In this document: positions 42,087 to 51,574 of the stretch, one piece after another | Numbering within the stretch: the stretch's first letter is position 1 | Layout: every line of letters begins with the position of its first letter | Assembly (NCBI RefSeq): GCF_014836905.1 | Contig: NZ_JACSPZ010000001.1 | Coordinates: 1 to 64,000 of the forward strand | Source of the DNA: Solibacillus faecavium | GTDB lineage: Bacteria > Bacillota > Bacilli > Bacillales_A > Planococcaceae | DNA: 64,000 nucleotides | Direction: 5' to 3' | Notes under the pieces: model-generated | The model's database searches: none | Seen by the model: the letters and a program-made list of their open reading frames with translations, nothing else | Told to the model about the DNA's origin: nothing | Position numbers and translations under genes: made by a program

Positions 42087-44873
42087 TCATCGTTTTTCAT
42101 TATACCAATTTCCCAAGCTTTGTACCATACTGTGAAGTGGCAGTTTTTGTATAGAAACCGGCGGTAATGACTCGATAAATTGCTGTCCGTATGATTTTGT
42201 TTCTATACGGCGATCTAAAACAATAAATACCCCTTTGTCATGGCTTGAACGTATTAAGCGGCCAAATCCTTGCTTGAATCGAATAATAGCTTCCGGTAGT
42301 GCAAGTTCAGTAAACGAATTACGTCCTTGCTGTGTAATATAATTTGCACGCGCCTTAAATGAAGGGTCTTCCGGTGAAGAAAAAGGCAGTCGTACGACAA
42401 TTACCGCAGCCAGCCCATCACCTGGAACATCTACACCTTCCCAAAAGCTATTCGTCCCGAATAATACGGAATGATTAAATTTTTGGAACGATTTTAATAA
42501 GCGCATCCGGCTGCCTGATGTGACACCTTGAGCAAAAATCATATAATCATTCAATAATTCACTTTCATGAATAAGGTCAACCGTTTTCCGCAACATGTCC
42601 TGCGACGTAAATAATACGAAGCATCTGCCATCTGTCATCCGCACAGCATTTGTCACTGCATGCGCTACCTCCTCGATATAGTCGGATTGGGAAACCGCTT
42701 GAATATCTGGCATGTCATTTACAATATATACTTCGGCCCCATCATAGTAGCTCGAATCTGCATGTAATTTTTCTATGGAAATAGAAGAATCGATTCCAAG
42801 TTGATTTGTAATGAACCGTTCATTGCTTGGTACAGTCAATGTTCCAGATGTCCAAATAATCGCGCTTTTGCTGCGAATTGGATCAAAAAGCTTCCCAATC
42901 GTTGCTGTAACATCGATTGGCTTCTTATAAAGCTGTATGCTTCCTGGGACACTTCGTCTATCCAGCTCAAGCCAACATGAATAATTTGAATCGTTTTGAA
43001 GAAACACTTCATCCCACTCTGACATTTTTATCATAAGTTCCCCAATAATATACTGCCATTGTTCAATTAAATACTCATGCTCGGGTGCCATCTCGTCTAC
43101 TCCCGAACTAAATTGCTGTATAAGTGCCCTTGCATCATCAATCCACCGTTGCACGGTTAAAGATACTTTCAAAAAGACTTCGTGCGGCAATTGCAGATCG
43201 CTGATAAATAGTTCGATTTTTTGAAGCGGCTTAAACTGTCTGCCGACAACTACCTTGACTTCACGAATTAATGCTGCCATCGCCGTATCAAATGTCTGAA
43301 CCATATGGATGTATCGCTTCTCCAGCTGGTCGAGCGTTTGAATATTCAGCAATTGTTTTTTTAATGCGACACGGCGAATTTTATAAAATAGCTGTTCATC
43401 TTCATTTATTCCAATTTGTCCAAATAAATATTTCCAATTCATGTACGTAAATATTTTTTCATCTTGATTGATTGCTGCCTGGATAAATTGGTGGGCCTCA
43501 TCAATAATCCAGCCACCTAAAGAATCGAAAATCTGCTCATTGCGGACTAAATCACTTAATAGCATGGCATGGTTCGTTATTATAATATCGGCTTGGCGAC
43601 TATTTTGAATCGCACGGGAATAAAAGTCGTAAAGCGGCATCGTCGTTTTCGGTAATGTAGTTTTACGTATTTTATCGAGCAGAAGCTGTCCGCCACCTGA
43701 AACGTTTAACTCATTTAAATCACCTGTTTCTGTTTTGGCAAGCCAAATAAGTGTTTGTAATAGCGTAAACGTTTGATCGTATGAATCATCGGGTGTTTTC
43801 AATTGCTTCTCGAACTTCTCTATATCGATATAATTGCCCATCCCTTTTAAGAGTGCAATTTTAATTGGCTGGTCAAGTGCTTGCTCCAATACGGGAATTT
43901 CATTTTGCAGAAGCTGATCTAGCAAATGTGATGTATATGTGCTGATTCCAATTTTTTGCTTCGTTTTCTTGGCATAATAGATGGCTGGTACTAAGTAACC
44001 TAACGTTTTCCCAATACCTGTCGAAGCTTCAATGACATGTTCGGCTTTATTATTAAGTGTCTTCCAAATACTATCCATCATCTGAAATTGCTGCGGACGC
44101 ACTTCGAAATTGGAAATCCCCTTTAATAATAGGGCTAATTTTTCATCTGTTGATTGAGGATATTCCAACTCGTCGTCATATCCTTTTGGGGTCGGTGCCA
44201 TTTTACGAATCGCAATTTTATTAAAATAAACATGCGCATCATCTGTTAACGTTTTACTACGCTTTATCACAAGCGCATCAAAAAATAGCTGTGCCAAATT
44301 TGTTTTTAAACGAAACGAGCGTTTATGCAGCTGTTCCAATGTAACTAATGGCAATGTTAAAAGTTCATGCCAGCAATACTTCAGTAAATAGGCTGTAGCA
44401 AGTGCATCATCATCAGCGCGGTGAGCACTTTGTAGAGGAATATTCAAATCACTCGCTAAATCAGCCAATTTATAGCTTAAGGACATTGGAAAAAGAATTT
44501 TCGACAGTTCAACCGTATCGATTTTTTTCCCGTACCATTTCGGTAAGCCGGCCCGATTAAATTCTGCCTGCAAAAATGATAAGTCAAAATCCGTATTATG
44601 CGCTACAAATACAGCATCCTCCAATAGTTCATAAATATAATCCGCATGTGCTTCAAATGGTAATGCCTCCTTGACATGCTCATCCGTAATATTCGTCAAA
44701 TCTTGTATAAACAACGGTATCGGTTTCCCGGGATGTATAAAAGTTGAATATTTTTTTGTAATGTTCCAGTCTTGCATAATGACGATGGCAATTTGAATCA
44801 TGCGATCACCGCTTGCAGGTGAATGACCGGTCGTTTCAATGTCAACGATTGCATATTTTTGACTTTCATTCAT
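42087..44873 (-). CDS. dinG: DinG-type exonuclease/helicase protein
   Basis: A 928-residue protein. The N-terminal DEDDh exonuclease domain (about 1-170: YAIVDIETTGHS, HNTDFDLSFLQ, HRADDDALATAYL) is fused to an XPD/DinG-like helicase (Walker A STGIGKTLGYLVPA near 285, DEAH box, QGFGRLIRSSHDKGV). The iron-sulfur cysteines of E. coli DinG are not seen, as in other Firmicutes DinG. In Staphylococcus aureus such a protein acts as a 3'-5' exonuclease rather than a helicase. The start is uncertain: ATG 44873 is chosen because a promoter -10 box lies at 44913-44918, leaving little leader for the longer ATG at 44909. It probably acts in DNA repair. Confidence 0.92.
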   Translation of the reverse strand: MNESQKYAIVDIETTGHSPASGDRMIQIAIVIMQDWNITKKYSTFIHPGKPIPLFIQDLTNITDEHVKEALPFEAHADYIYELLEDAVFVAHNTDFDLSFLQAEFNRAGLPKWYGKKIDTVELSKILFPMSLSYKLADLASDLNIPLQSAHRADDDALATAYLLKYCWHELLTLPLVTLEQLHKRSFRLKTNLAQLFFDALVIKRSKTLTDDAHVYFNKIAIRKMAPTPKGYDDELEYPQSTDEKLALLLKGISNFEVRPQQFQMMDSIWKTLNNKAEHVIEASTGIGKTLGYLVPAIYYAKKTKQKIGISTYTSHLLDQLLQNEIPVLEQALDQPIKIALLKGMGNYIDIEKFEKQLKTPDDSYDQTFTLLQTLIWLAKTETGDLNELNVSGGGQLLLDKIRKTTLPKTTMPLYDFYSRAIQNSRQADIIITNHAMLLSDLVRNEQIFDSLGGWIIDEAHQFIQAAINQDEKIFTYMNWKYLFGQIGINEDEQLFYKIRRVALKKQLLNIQTLDQLEKRYIHMVQTFDTAMAALIREVKVVVGRQFKPLQKIELFISDLQLPHEVFLKVSLTVQRWIDDARALIQQFSSGVDEMAPEHEYLIEQWQYIIGELMIKMSEWDEVFLQNDSNYSCWLELDRRSVPGSIQLYKKPIDVTATIGKLFDPIRSKSAIIWTSGTLTVPSNERFITNQLGIDSSISIEKLHADSSYYDGAEVYIVNDMPDIQAVSQSDYIEEVAHAVTNAVRMTDGRCFVLFTSQDMLRKTVDLIHESELLNDYMIFAQGVTSGSRMRLLKSFQKFNHSVLFGTNSFWEGVDVPGDGLAAVIVVRLPFSSPEDPSFKARANYITQQGRNSFTELALPEAIIRFKQGFGRLIRSSHDKGVFIVLDRRIETKSYGQQFIESLPPVSIQKLPLHSMVQSLGNWYNEKR

Positions 44874-44912
44874 TTTCTTCAGCTCACAGTTCAAGTAATA
44901 TAAGCGCATTTT

Positions 44913-44942
44913 ATCATATTAAAGGTGATGAGGTCATGTAAA
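44913..44942 (-). promoter_or_regulatory. dinG promoter
   Basis: On the minus strand TTTACA (44937-44942) and TATGAT (44913-44918) are 18 bp apart, just before dinG. Confidence 0.55.
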
Positions 44943-45022
44943 TGGATAGAAATGCTGTTGGAGCCATATGAAGTGGCATTGTTGCGCTGCTGCTCTAAAC
45001 CTTTATAGAAACGTTTAAAAAA

Positions 45023-45192
45023 TGCTAATATATTTTGAAATCTTCTAATAAAAATTTATTTGTTCTAAAAAAACGCGATATTCTAAAATATCCGCTAACT
45101 GTTCTAACATGCGTAAGCATTTTTCAAATATGTATAACAGGTTTTCAAATATCTGCGTCTCTTATTCTAATATATCCTCAATTGTTCTAATA
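45023..45192. repeat. Nine-unit TTCTAATA-type array (copy 2)
   Basis: Units related to TKCTAATA start at 45023, 45043, 45063, 45081, 45102, 45123, 45144, 45165 and 45185 (steps 18-21). Several are degenerate (TTCTAAAA, TTCTAACA, TTCAAATA). The first and last intervals are near-identical to the array at 8634-8805, so the two arrays are homologous copies. Confidence 0.85.
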
Positions 45193-45230
45193 AATTGAAG
45201 CACCTGATGCTAAATTGCGTCTTTAACATA

Positions 45231-45267
45231 AAAAAACCTAGTACCGTCTCGAGGACAATACTAGGTT
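45231..45267 (-). terminator. Terminator downstream of the antiporter gene
   Basis: On the minus strand AACCTAGTA...TACTAGGTT is followed by six or more Ts. Confidence 0.8.
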
Positions 45268-45284
45268 AATACGCTATGTAAGGG

Positions 45285-45393
45285 TGTGCAGGGGCTCATC
45301 TCCCTGCACAATTCAAAAGTCTCCCAGCAAATCCGTGCTGTTGGTGGAGTCTTTTGTTGTGAAGACTAAATCTTCACAGAGGTTTTGGCACCT
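45285..45393 (-). ncRNA. Structured region with three hairpins, unknown RNA candidate
   Basis: Three stems in a row: TGTGCAGGG/CCCTGCACA (45285-45310); AAAAGTCTCC/GGAGTCTTTT with inner CAGCA/TGCTG (45315-45355); and TGTGAAGA/TCTTCACA (45358-45378). An AGGT...ACCT pair follows at 45380-45393. A terminator follows on the minus strand. It lies in the 3' region of the antiporter gene. I match it to no RNA family I know. Confidence 0.5.
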
Positions 45394-45434
45394 AAATAAC
45401 AGATTACAATAAAATAGGGACTCATTCAACCTTT

Positions 45435-46586
45435 TTATTTTATATGATGTGAACGATTGCCGAAAATCCCTTTAAGCATAGGTGGCGTTACTAATGTAGT
45501 AATAATAATGACGATTACCATTGGTGTGTAATCCTCAGCCGGTAAAAGGCCGCTTGATAAGCCCATTCCTGCAAGGATTAACGCCACTTCTCCACGGGAA
45601 ACCATTCCAGCCCCTATGCCTACAGAAGATCTCCAGTTGAACCCTGCCAACTTCGCACCAATACCTGATCCGATAAGTTTTGATAAAATTGCCACGATTG
45701 AGAAGATAACTAAAAACCAAATATTTTCTGTAATGCCAACAAACGTTACAGATAATCCGATACTTACGAAGAAAAATGGTACAAAGATACCGCTCGCTAT
45801 CGGCTCTACTTTATGCTCGACCGCCTCTTTAAATGGCGTACGCCCAATTGCGATTCCGATAAAGAATGCTCCGATAATTGTTGCAATACCGAAGTAATGC
45901 TCTCCGACATAAGCTAAAGCAAAACAAGCTATAAGAGCACCAGATAATGTTGCTTCTGTAACACGCAATTTACTGAACGCCTTTATGAATGGCGGAATTA
46001 CCCATTTCATTACGACAAATAATAAAACAAAGAAGAATACCTTTCCACCGATCAATGCCGGAATAGAAACATCATCACCTACAAGGAAGCTCATGGCTAT
46101 TGCTATAAGGACAACTACGATAATGTCATCCAGCACAGCAGCCCCTAATAATGCTGAACCTTCTTTACTTTTCAGCCAGCCTATTTCACTTAATGTTTGT
46201 ACAGAAATACTTACAGATGTCGCTGCCAAAGTTAAACCGATAAAAATAGCCTGCCCTTGCGTTAAGCCAAAAGCAAGAGCTAAAGGATAACTCATGGCGA
46301 TCGGTAAAATAACTCCGCCGATTGCTACGAAAATAGCACCTTTCATATTTGCATTTAAGTCTTCCAAATCTGTTTCAAGCCCAGCTAGGAACATTAATAG
46401 AATGACACCGATTTGGCTAAATGTTTGCATAACTTCACTGTCCGTTATCCATCCAAGCATTGCAGGACCAATAATAATACCGATTAAAATTTTCCCTAAT
46501 ACTGAAGGCTGCCCAAGACGTACGGTAAAATGTCCTGCTATTTTTGTTGCCAACAAAACAATAACAATTTGAAAAATAAACATCAT
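45435..46586 (-). CDS. CPA2-family cation:proton antiporter (NapA/GerN type)
   Basis: A 383-residue membrane protein with about 12 hydrophobic segments. The paired aspartates LGAAVLDDIIVVV near residue 150 are the ion/proton site of electrogenic CPA2 antiporters. The length matches GerN/NapA, and there is no C-terminal TrkA domain. It probably exports Na+ (or K+) in exchange for protons. ATG 46586 follows AGGGGG. A strong terminator at 46602-46646 lies between its promoter and its ribosome site, so expression may depend on read-through. Confidence 0.9.
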   Translation of the reverse strand: MMFIFQIVIVLLATKIAGHFTVRLGQPSVLGKILIGIIIGPAMLGWITDSEVMQTFSQIGVILLMFLAGLETDLEDLNANMKGAIFVAIGGVILPIAMSYPLALAFGLTQGQAIFIGLTLAATSVSISVQTLSEIGWLKSKEGSALLGAAVLDDIIVVVLIAIAMSFLVGDDVSIPALIGGKVFFFVLLFVVMKWVIPPFIKAFSKLRVTEATLSGALIACFALAYVGEHYFGIATIIGAFFIGIAIGRTPFKEAVEHKVEPIASGIFVPFFFVSIGLSVTFVGITENIWFLVIFSIVAILSKLIGSGIGAKLAGFNWRSSVGIGAGMVSRGEVALILAGMGLSSGLLPAEDYTPMVIVIIITTLVTPPMLKGIFGNRSHHIK

Positions 46587-46601
46587 AATCCCCCTATTTC
46601 A

Positions 46602-46646
46602 CAAAAAAAGGCATGGGGGTGCCAGTTAACTGACTCCACCATGCCT
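46602..46646 (-). promoter_or_regulatory. Leader terminator (possible attenuator) before the antiporter
   Basis: A 38-nt hairpin on the minus strand (AGGCATGG...CCATGCCT, an inner stem and a TTAA loop) is followed by seven Ts and ends only about 8 nt before the antiporter ribosome site. A promoter lies upstream at 46670-46698. Confidence 0.65.
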
Positions 46647-46669
46647 ACTTTATTTACTAGACACTACTT

Positions 46670-46698
46670 ATTTTATAGAAAAGAAATATAAATTGCAA
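46670..46698 (-). promoter_or_regulatory. Antiporter promoter
   Basis: On the minus strand TTGCAA (46693-46698) and TAAAAT (46670-46675) are 17 bp apart, downstream of the 112-residue gene and upstream of the leader hairpin. Confidence 0.6.
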
Positions 46699-46736
46699 CG
46701 GGAAAAAAATAATAATCTGAAAATTATTTTAATTCA

Positions 46737-47075
46737 TTAGAAAAAGCCTGGTAATACTTCACGTTGGAAATATTGATTTTTACGTAACCATACATTTAAT
46801 ATTTGCCGATGAGTAAGAAGCTTTCTGCGCGAAACATGTCTTCTTTGCGCCTCTTGCAAGCTTTCGAGCAATATACGCGTTTCTGTTAGGCATTTACCTG
46901 GTTCGGTAATAACTTGTAATGTAGGGCTAATCAGCTTATGTTGCTGTAGTAGTGCAAGTACTTTGGCAAAAATTTGCCCCATTGTAATATAATCTTCTTC
47001 TATTTTTAAATCAATACATTGATATAATGTTTCTTCAACTTCTTTTTCGACAAGCTCCATTGGCTGTATTTCCAT
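46737..47075 (-). CDS. Hypothetical protein, 112 residues
   Basis: I recognise no family. The product is soluble; the N-terminal half is acidic and helical, and the C-terminal half is basic (QRRHVSRRKLLTHRQILNVW). There is no signal peptide. ATG 47075 follows AGAGGTGACAT. It is the last gene after lpd on the minus strand and is followed by the antiporter promoter. The basic C-terminus could bind nucleic acid, but this is a guess. Confidence 0.6.
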   Translation of the reverse strand: MEIQPMELVEKEVEETLYQCIDLKIEEDYITMGQIFAKVLALLQQHKLISPTLQVITEPGKCLTETRILLESLQEAQRRHVSRRKLLTHRQILNVWLRKNQYFQREVLPGFF

Positions 47076-47186
47076 ATGTCACCTCTATTAGGTTTGTATA
47101 TATCTAGTATATAAAAACTAGTAGAAATAACAAAGAAATTGGATTTTAAAAGGATTGAGGGAATATCCCTCTGTTGTTATTGGAAG

Positions 47187-48524
47187 TTACTTCGCGTGAA
47201 TGGCTTTGCCGAAAACAGATCTAGCTGCATCCCCAACATGCTCACTTACTGTTGGATGAGGGAAAATCATCCGGGCTAAGTCTTTAACAGATCCACCAAG
47301 TACTTTTGCAGCAAGCATGGAATTAATCATTTCAGTCGCGCCATCACCTACAACACATGCCCCGTAAATATCGCCTTCAGGACTGGCGACAAACTTCATA
47401 AAGCCTTGTATATTCCCTTCCAACAGCGCTTTAGGGTTGGTCGGTAAATACATTTTCGTCACAATCGAATCTGCCGGTGCTTCATGCTCAAGCATGCCAA
47501 ATGTGGCAATCTCAGGATGTGTATAGACACACCGCGGTATTTCCTGCTGATTAATCACTTTCGGATGTTTTCCTAAAATGAAGTCCACCGCATGCACACC
47601 TTCTGCACTGGCAGAGTGTGCAAGTTGGAAGCCACCTACTAAATCCCCAATGGCGAAAATCCCAGGAATGCTAGTTTCATAATGATTATTTACTTTAATT
47701 AAACGACCATCCATTTGCATTTCCAACGCCTCAGCGATTTCAGTATTTGGACGGCGCCCTGTTGCAAATAATAAATTTTCGTAAGTGAAATTTCCGATTG
47801 ATGTTTGCACATAATCTGCATGTATTTCTTCAAATGTAAAATCCGTAATAAGCTCAATGTCCAACTCGCTCATTTTCTGTTTAATAATTGGTCGGGCATC
47901 CGGTTCTTCAGTTTGCAGAATATCTTTACTATGATTGAGTACAGTCACTTTAGTACCCATAGGTGCTAAAGCAAATGCCATTTCAATTGCAATTACACCA
48001 CCACCGATAATCGTCAGTTGCTTTGGAAGCTCCTGAATGGAAAAGAAAGTATCCGTTGTATAGTAATTTGCAGTTTCAATTCCTTTAAACGGAGGAACAA
48101 ATGGGCGACTGCCTGTTGCTAAAATTACATTATTGGCCGTGAATGCTTCATCTCCAACTATCACTTTTCGCTCTGCCGTTACGATTGCTTTTCCTCTAAA
48201 CATTGTAATTTGCGCACTATCAATAAAAGTTTCAATATTTGATAGTAATTCTGCTACAACCTTATCTTTTCGTTGCATTAACTTCGGAAAATCGATATTA
48301 ATTGTAGGAACAGTAACTCCCCAATCTGTCCCGCGTCGAATTTCCTGCACCAATTTACTATGCTCGAGCATAATTTTCGAAGGAATACAGCCTACGTTAT
48401 AGCAAGCCCCTCCAACTTTGTCCTTTTCGACAAGTGCTACTTTCAATCCGCTTTTTGCTGCATGAATCGCGGCAACATACCCGCCTGGTCCTGCTCCTAT
48501 TACAGCTAAATCAAAGTTTTCCAT
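47187..48524 (-). CDS. Dihydrolipoyl dehydrogenase-like flavoprotein
   Basis: A 445-residue FAD/NAD disulfide oxidoreductase. GAGPGGYVAAIHAA binds FAD. The redox pair is GGACYNVGCIPSK, four residues apart. GGGVIAIEMAF is the NAD site, and the C-terminal HPTVSEHVGDA carries the catalytic His-Glu pair. It matches E3 of 2-oxoacid dehydrogenases, though the pair normally reads GGTCLNxGC, and no E1/E2 genes are adjacent. It may serve another complex or reduce a low-molecular thiol. A four-gene block including it separates panD from dinG, which are neighbours in B. subtilis. Confidence 0.88.
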   Translation of the reverse strand: MENFDLAVIGAGPGGYVAAIHAAKSGLKVALVEKDKVGGACYNVGCIPSKIMLEHSKLVQEIRRGTDWGVTVPTINIDFPKLMQRKDKVVAELLSNIETFIDSAQITMFRGKAIVTAERKVIVGDEAFTANNVILATGSRPFVPPFKGIETANYYTTDTFFSIQELPKQLTIIGGGVIAIEMAFALAPMGTKVTVLNHSKDILQTEEPDARPIIKQKMSELDIELITDFTFEEIHADYVQTSIGNFTYENLLFATGRRPNTEIAEALEMQMDGRLIKVNNHYETSIPGIFAIGDLVGGFQLAHSASAEGVHAVDFILGKHPKVINQQEIPRCVYTHPEIATFGMLEHEAPADSIVTKMYLPTNPKALLEGNIQGFMKFVASPEGDIYGACVVGDGATEMINSMLAAKVLGGSVKDLARMIFPHPTVSEHVGDAARSVFGKAIHAK

Positions 48525-48690
48525 TTAACCACCTCAATTTTCACATTATCATGACAATTTATGGAATGCAACCTAGCCCCTTTACTTTGTATTCATTAAT
48601 TGGTGATTCTAGTTATTGCACACTACAAAATAGCCAATTAACGTATTTAATCTAAACTATACTTTTACCGTTTTTTTATTCCTAAAAACA

Positions 48691-48721
48691 AAAAACCAGC
48701 AATTAAGTTTAGTAATTACTG
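48691..48721 (-). terminator. Terminator after the LysM-3D gene
   Basis: On the minus strand CAGTAATTA/TAATTGCTG (one wobble pair) is followed by a T-run. Confidence 0.75.
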
Positions 48722-48733
48722 ATTGTGTGAGGA

Positions 48734-49315
48734 TTATTTCAATATTTTAATTTCAACTTTTTTACGCCCCCAGTTAAGGGCAGTTTTTTTCGTTTTGACA
48801 AACACATCAATTTTACTGCCTTTTATCGAGCCGCCAGTATCCCCAGCAACAGCAATACCGTAGCCTTCTACCCAAACTTTAGTTCCAAGTGGGATTATTT
48901 TAGGGTCAACTGCAATTAATTTAACATCGGGATTTTTCTTTAAATTGATGCCAGATGCCGTTTTTCCTGAACAGCCTTTGCAAGAAGCTGTGAATGCACT
49001 TGCTTCAACAGTCAATGTTTTAACCACTTCAAAATCATCTAGTTTTTCATTTTTTTCTTTCTTTTCTTTAACTTTCTTTTGATTATTTTTAATATGATCA
49101 GGTAGCTGTAGGACATAGCCTGTCACCGCTTGCTTTTTGTCTTCAAGCTCGTTTATTTCCAATAATGTATGTACAGACGTATTGTAACGCTCTGCAATTT
49201 TATCTAATTCTTCCCCTTTTTTAATTGTATGTGTAGCTGCACTAATGGCATTGGAAAAGAATAAAGATGTAAAAATAATGAAGGCAAAGCTACATAATAG
49301 TCTTTTATGAAACAT
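48734..49315 (-). CDS. Secreted LysM-3D domain cell wall protein
   Basis: A 193-residue exported protein. A signal peptide (MFHKRLLCSFAFIIFTSLFF, cleavage near NAISAA) is followed by a LysM domain (about 28-75, THTIKKGEELDKIAERYNTS), a charged linker and a C-terminal 3D domain with the three aspartates in AVDPKIIPLG, VAGDTGG and SKIDVF. Such proteins (YocH, YuiC-like) act on peptidoglycan, the 3D domain being a lytic-transglycosylase-type catalytic fold. ATG 49315 is preferred because AGGGGG is then about ten bases upstream; an ATG nine bases earlier is too close. Confidence 0.85.
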   Translation of the reverse strand: MFHKRLLCSFAFIIFTSLFFSNAISAATHTIKKGEELDKIAERYNTSVHTLLEINELEDKKQAVTGYVLQLPDHIKNNQKKVKEKKEKNEKLDDFEVVKTLTVEASAFTASCKGCSGKTASGINLKKNPDVKLIAVDPKIIPLGTKVWVEGYGIAVAGDTGGSIKGSKIDVFVKTKKTALNWGRKKVEIKILK

Positions 49316-49446
49316 ATTAGTCATTTCCCCCTGTATCATTTGTAATGAAACTAAATTCAGTGTACACATTTAATGTTTCAAAAATATTACAGGGACGTAA
49401 TATAATAATTACAAAATTATGCCTTCAATAACTTTTTGTTACAAAT

Positions 49447-49494
49447 GAAAAAAACTGTAATAAAAGTCAAATTGACTCTTATCACAGTTTTTTT
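49447..49494 (-). terminator. Terminator of panBCD
   Basis: On the minus strand a long stem AACTGTGATAAGAGTCAA/TTGACTTTTATTACAGTT with two mismatches is followed by seven Ts. Confidence 0.9.
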
Positions 49495-49498
49495 ACTG

Positions 49499-49882
49499 CT
49501 ACATAATCGTTGCTTCAGGTTCATAATGGATCATTTCTTTTATTTTATTGTTATCCCCCATAATAGCTACCGTTGGATAGTGATCCGCCAATTCTTTATT
49601 ATCCACATATACATACGAAATAATAATGACGATATCCCCTTTTTGTACAAGACGTGCTGCTGCTCCGTTTACACAAATAACACCTGAACCGCGCTCACCT
49701 GCTATAATATATGTTTCAAAACGTGCACCATTATTGTTGTTTACGATATGCACCTTTTCGTTCGGCAACATCCCTACCGCATCCAAAATATCCTGATCGA
49801 TTGTTATCGAACCTACATAATTTAAATCCGCCTGTGTTACTTGAGCACGATGGATTTTACTGTTCATCATCATTCTAAGCAT
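49499..49882 (-). CDS. panD: Aspartate 1-decarboxylase
   Basis: A 127-residue pyruvoyl enzyme that makes beta-alanine from aspartate for pantothenate. The self-cleavage site is Gly24-Ser25 in NYVGSITID; Ser25 becomes the pyruvoyl group. The opening [15 protein letters not shown] and the GAAARL and VYVD motifs are normal. Its start overlaps the end of panC by 8 bp, so the genes are coupled. It is the last gene of panBCD. Confidence 0.97.
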   Translation of the reverse strand: MLRMMMNSKIHRAQVTQADLNYVGSITIDQDILDAVGMLPNEKVHIVNNNNGARFETYIIAGERGSGVICVNGAAARLVQKGDIVIIISYVYVDNKELADHYPTVAIMGDNNKIKEMIHYEPEATIM

Positions 49883-50738
49883 GAATACGTTCCCCTTTTA
49901 ATGAAAGAATTAAATTATCAATTAAACGTGTTTTTCCAATATAGACTGCTGCAGCTAAAAGTATTTGATCTGAGTTTTCATCGACTTCTTTCAAATCTGG
50001 ATACGTTAAAATGCTCAAATAATCGATTTTACCGGCAGTGTTATCTTCAATAATTTTTGTTGCTTGTGCCAATGCCTGATCAACATCCCCTGAATCCATT
50101 AACTCTAGTTTTGCTATTTGTAGCGCTTGTTGAATAACCGGTGCCTGCATTCTCTCAATCGAAGACAAATAAACATTCCGGCTTGATTTCGCTAAGCCGT
50201 CACCTTCTCGTACAACCGGAACTACACGTAATTCTACAGGGAAATTATAATCCCGGACCATTGTTTGAATAATGGCAACTTGCTGTGCATCCTTTTGCCC
50301 GAAGTAGGCACGGTCTGGCTGTACTAAATTAAAGAGCTTTGCAACAACTTGCAATACCCCATCAAAATGACTTGGCCGACTTGCACCACACAAAGTTTGC
50401 GCCTGTCGTCCGGCACGGATGTATATACCGCCATCATGTGGATACATTTCCTCAACGGATGGTGCAAAAATATAATCAACACCAACTGATGCTGCAAGCT
50501 TTGTGTCACGCTCTAAATCACGCGGATATGATTCAAAATCTTCATTCGGACCAAACTGTGTCGGGTTTACAAAAATACTCATAACAACGACATCATTTTC
50601 TTCACGGGCATTTTTTGCTAATGTTAAGTGACCTTCATGTAAATAGCCCATTGTTGGAACAAGACCGATTGATTGCTTGCTACTTTTGGCGTTAACTACA
50701 GCTTTTCGAAGCTCAGCAATTGTCGATAGGATGATCAT
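49875..50738 (-). CDS. panC: Pantoate-beta-alanine ligase
   Basis: A 287-residue ATP-dependent ligase that joins pantoate and beta-alanine to pantothenate. It has [16 protein letters not shown] (HIGH-like), [21 protein letters not shown] and SSRNVYLS (KMSKS-like). Its ATG and the panB TAA share one base (TAATG), so the genes are translationally coupled. It overlaps panD by 8 bp. Confidence 0.97.
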   Translation of the reverse strand: MIILSTIAELRKAVVNAKSSKQSIGLVPTMGYLHEGHLTLAKNAREENDVVVMSIFVNPTQFGPNEDFESYPRDLERDTKLAASVGVDYIFAPSVEEMYPHDGGIYIRAGRQAQTLCGASRPSHFDGVLQVVAKLFNLVQPDRAYFGQKDAQQVAIIQTMVRDYNFPVELRVVPVVREGDGLAKSSRNVYLSSIERMQAPVIQQALQIAKLELMDSGDVDQALAQATKIIEDNTAGKIDYLSILTYPDLKEVDENSDQILLAAAVYIGKTRLIDNLILSLKGERIHA

Positions 50739-51574
50739 TATTTTACGCCTCCATAAAGCTCTATTAATTCGTCTTCTTTCATCGTGAAACTTTGCTGTAA
50801 TGTAGGGAACGTTCCTGCTTTAACCGCTTGTGTGTAAGTAATGATTCCACGTTCAACTTCATCGCCTACGTGTGCAAAACTTTCAACAAATTTCGGAATA
50901 TGGTGATTTCCATATTGCAGTAAATCATGGAATACCAATACTTGACCGTCCGCCTTAGCACCTGCACCAATTCCAATTGTCGGGATCGTCAACTTTTCGG
51001 ATACAATCTCAGTTAGCTGGTGTGGAATACATTCAAGCACTACAGCACACGCTCCTGCTTGTTCGACAAGTAATGCATCATTAATTAATTTTTCAGCCTG
51101 CTCAGAAGTCTTACCTTGGACTTTATAGCCCCCCAGAACACCTGCAGACTGTGGTAATAAGCCTAAATGTGCAACTACCGGAATGCCGGCATCGGTTAGT
51201 TTCTTAATAACAGGAATTACATCATCCGCGCCTTCCACTTTGAGTGCATTGGCATTTGTAAGCTGCATCATCTGGACCGCAGTTTTAAGTGTTTCGTTCA
51301 CATCGCCATGGTAAGAGCCAAAAGGCATATCTACGACGATAAATGTATCGGGTGCTCCGCGACGAACTGCTTTACTATGATGAATCATATCGTCGACAGT
51401 AACCCGCATTGTAGACTCATAGCCTAATACAACCATCCCTAATGAATCCCCAACTAAAATCATGTCAACTCCTGCTGCCTCGGAAAATTTAGCACCGGGA
51501 TAATCGTATGCCGTAATCATGACAATCTTTTCACCCTGCTCCTTCATTTTTAAAAACTGAGCTGTTGTTTTCAT
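50738..51574 (-). CDS. panB: 3-methyl-2-oxobutanoate hydroxymethyltransferase
   Basis: A 278-residue TIM-barrel enzyme, first of the pantothenate branch, which adds a methylene-THF-derived hydroxymethyl group to ketoisovalerate. Marks: [39 protein letters not shown] and GIGAG. ATG 51574 follows GAGGAGGAGAAAC; the longer frame runs through that site. It is the first gene of panBCD, which ends in a terminator at 49447. Confidence 0.97.
   Translation of the reverse strand: MKTTAQFLKMKEQGEKIVMITAYDYPGAKFSEAAGVDMILVGDSLGMVVLGYESTMRVTVDDMIHHSKAVRRGAPDTFIVVDMPFGSYHGDVNETLKTAVQMMQLTNANALKVEGADDVIPVIKKLTDAGIPVVAHLGLLPQSAGVLGGYKVQGKTSEQAEKLINDALLVEQAGACAVVLECIPHQLTEIVSEKLTIPTIGIGAGAKADGQVLVFHDLLQYGNHHIPKFVESFAHVGDEVERGIITYTQAVKAGTFPTLQQSFTMKEDELIELYGGVK

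Noticed and set aside
45285-45393. c-di-AMP (ydaO/yuaA) or Na+ riboswitch
   Set aside because: The conserved core blocks I know for these classes are not present, and the element lies after the antiporter gene rather than before it.
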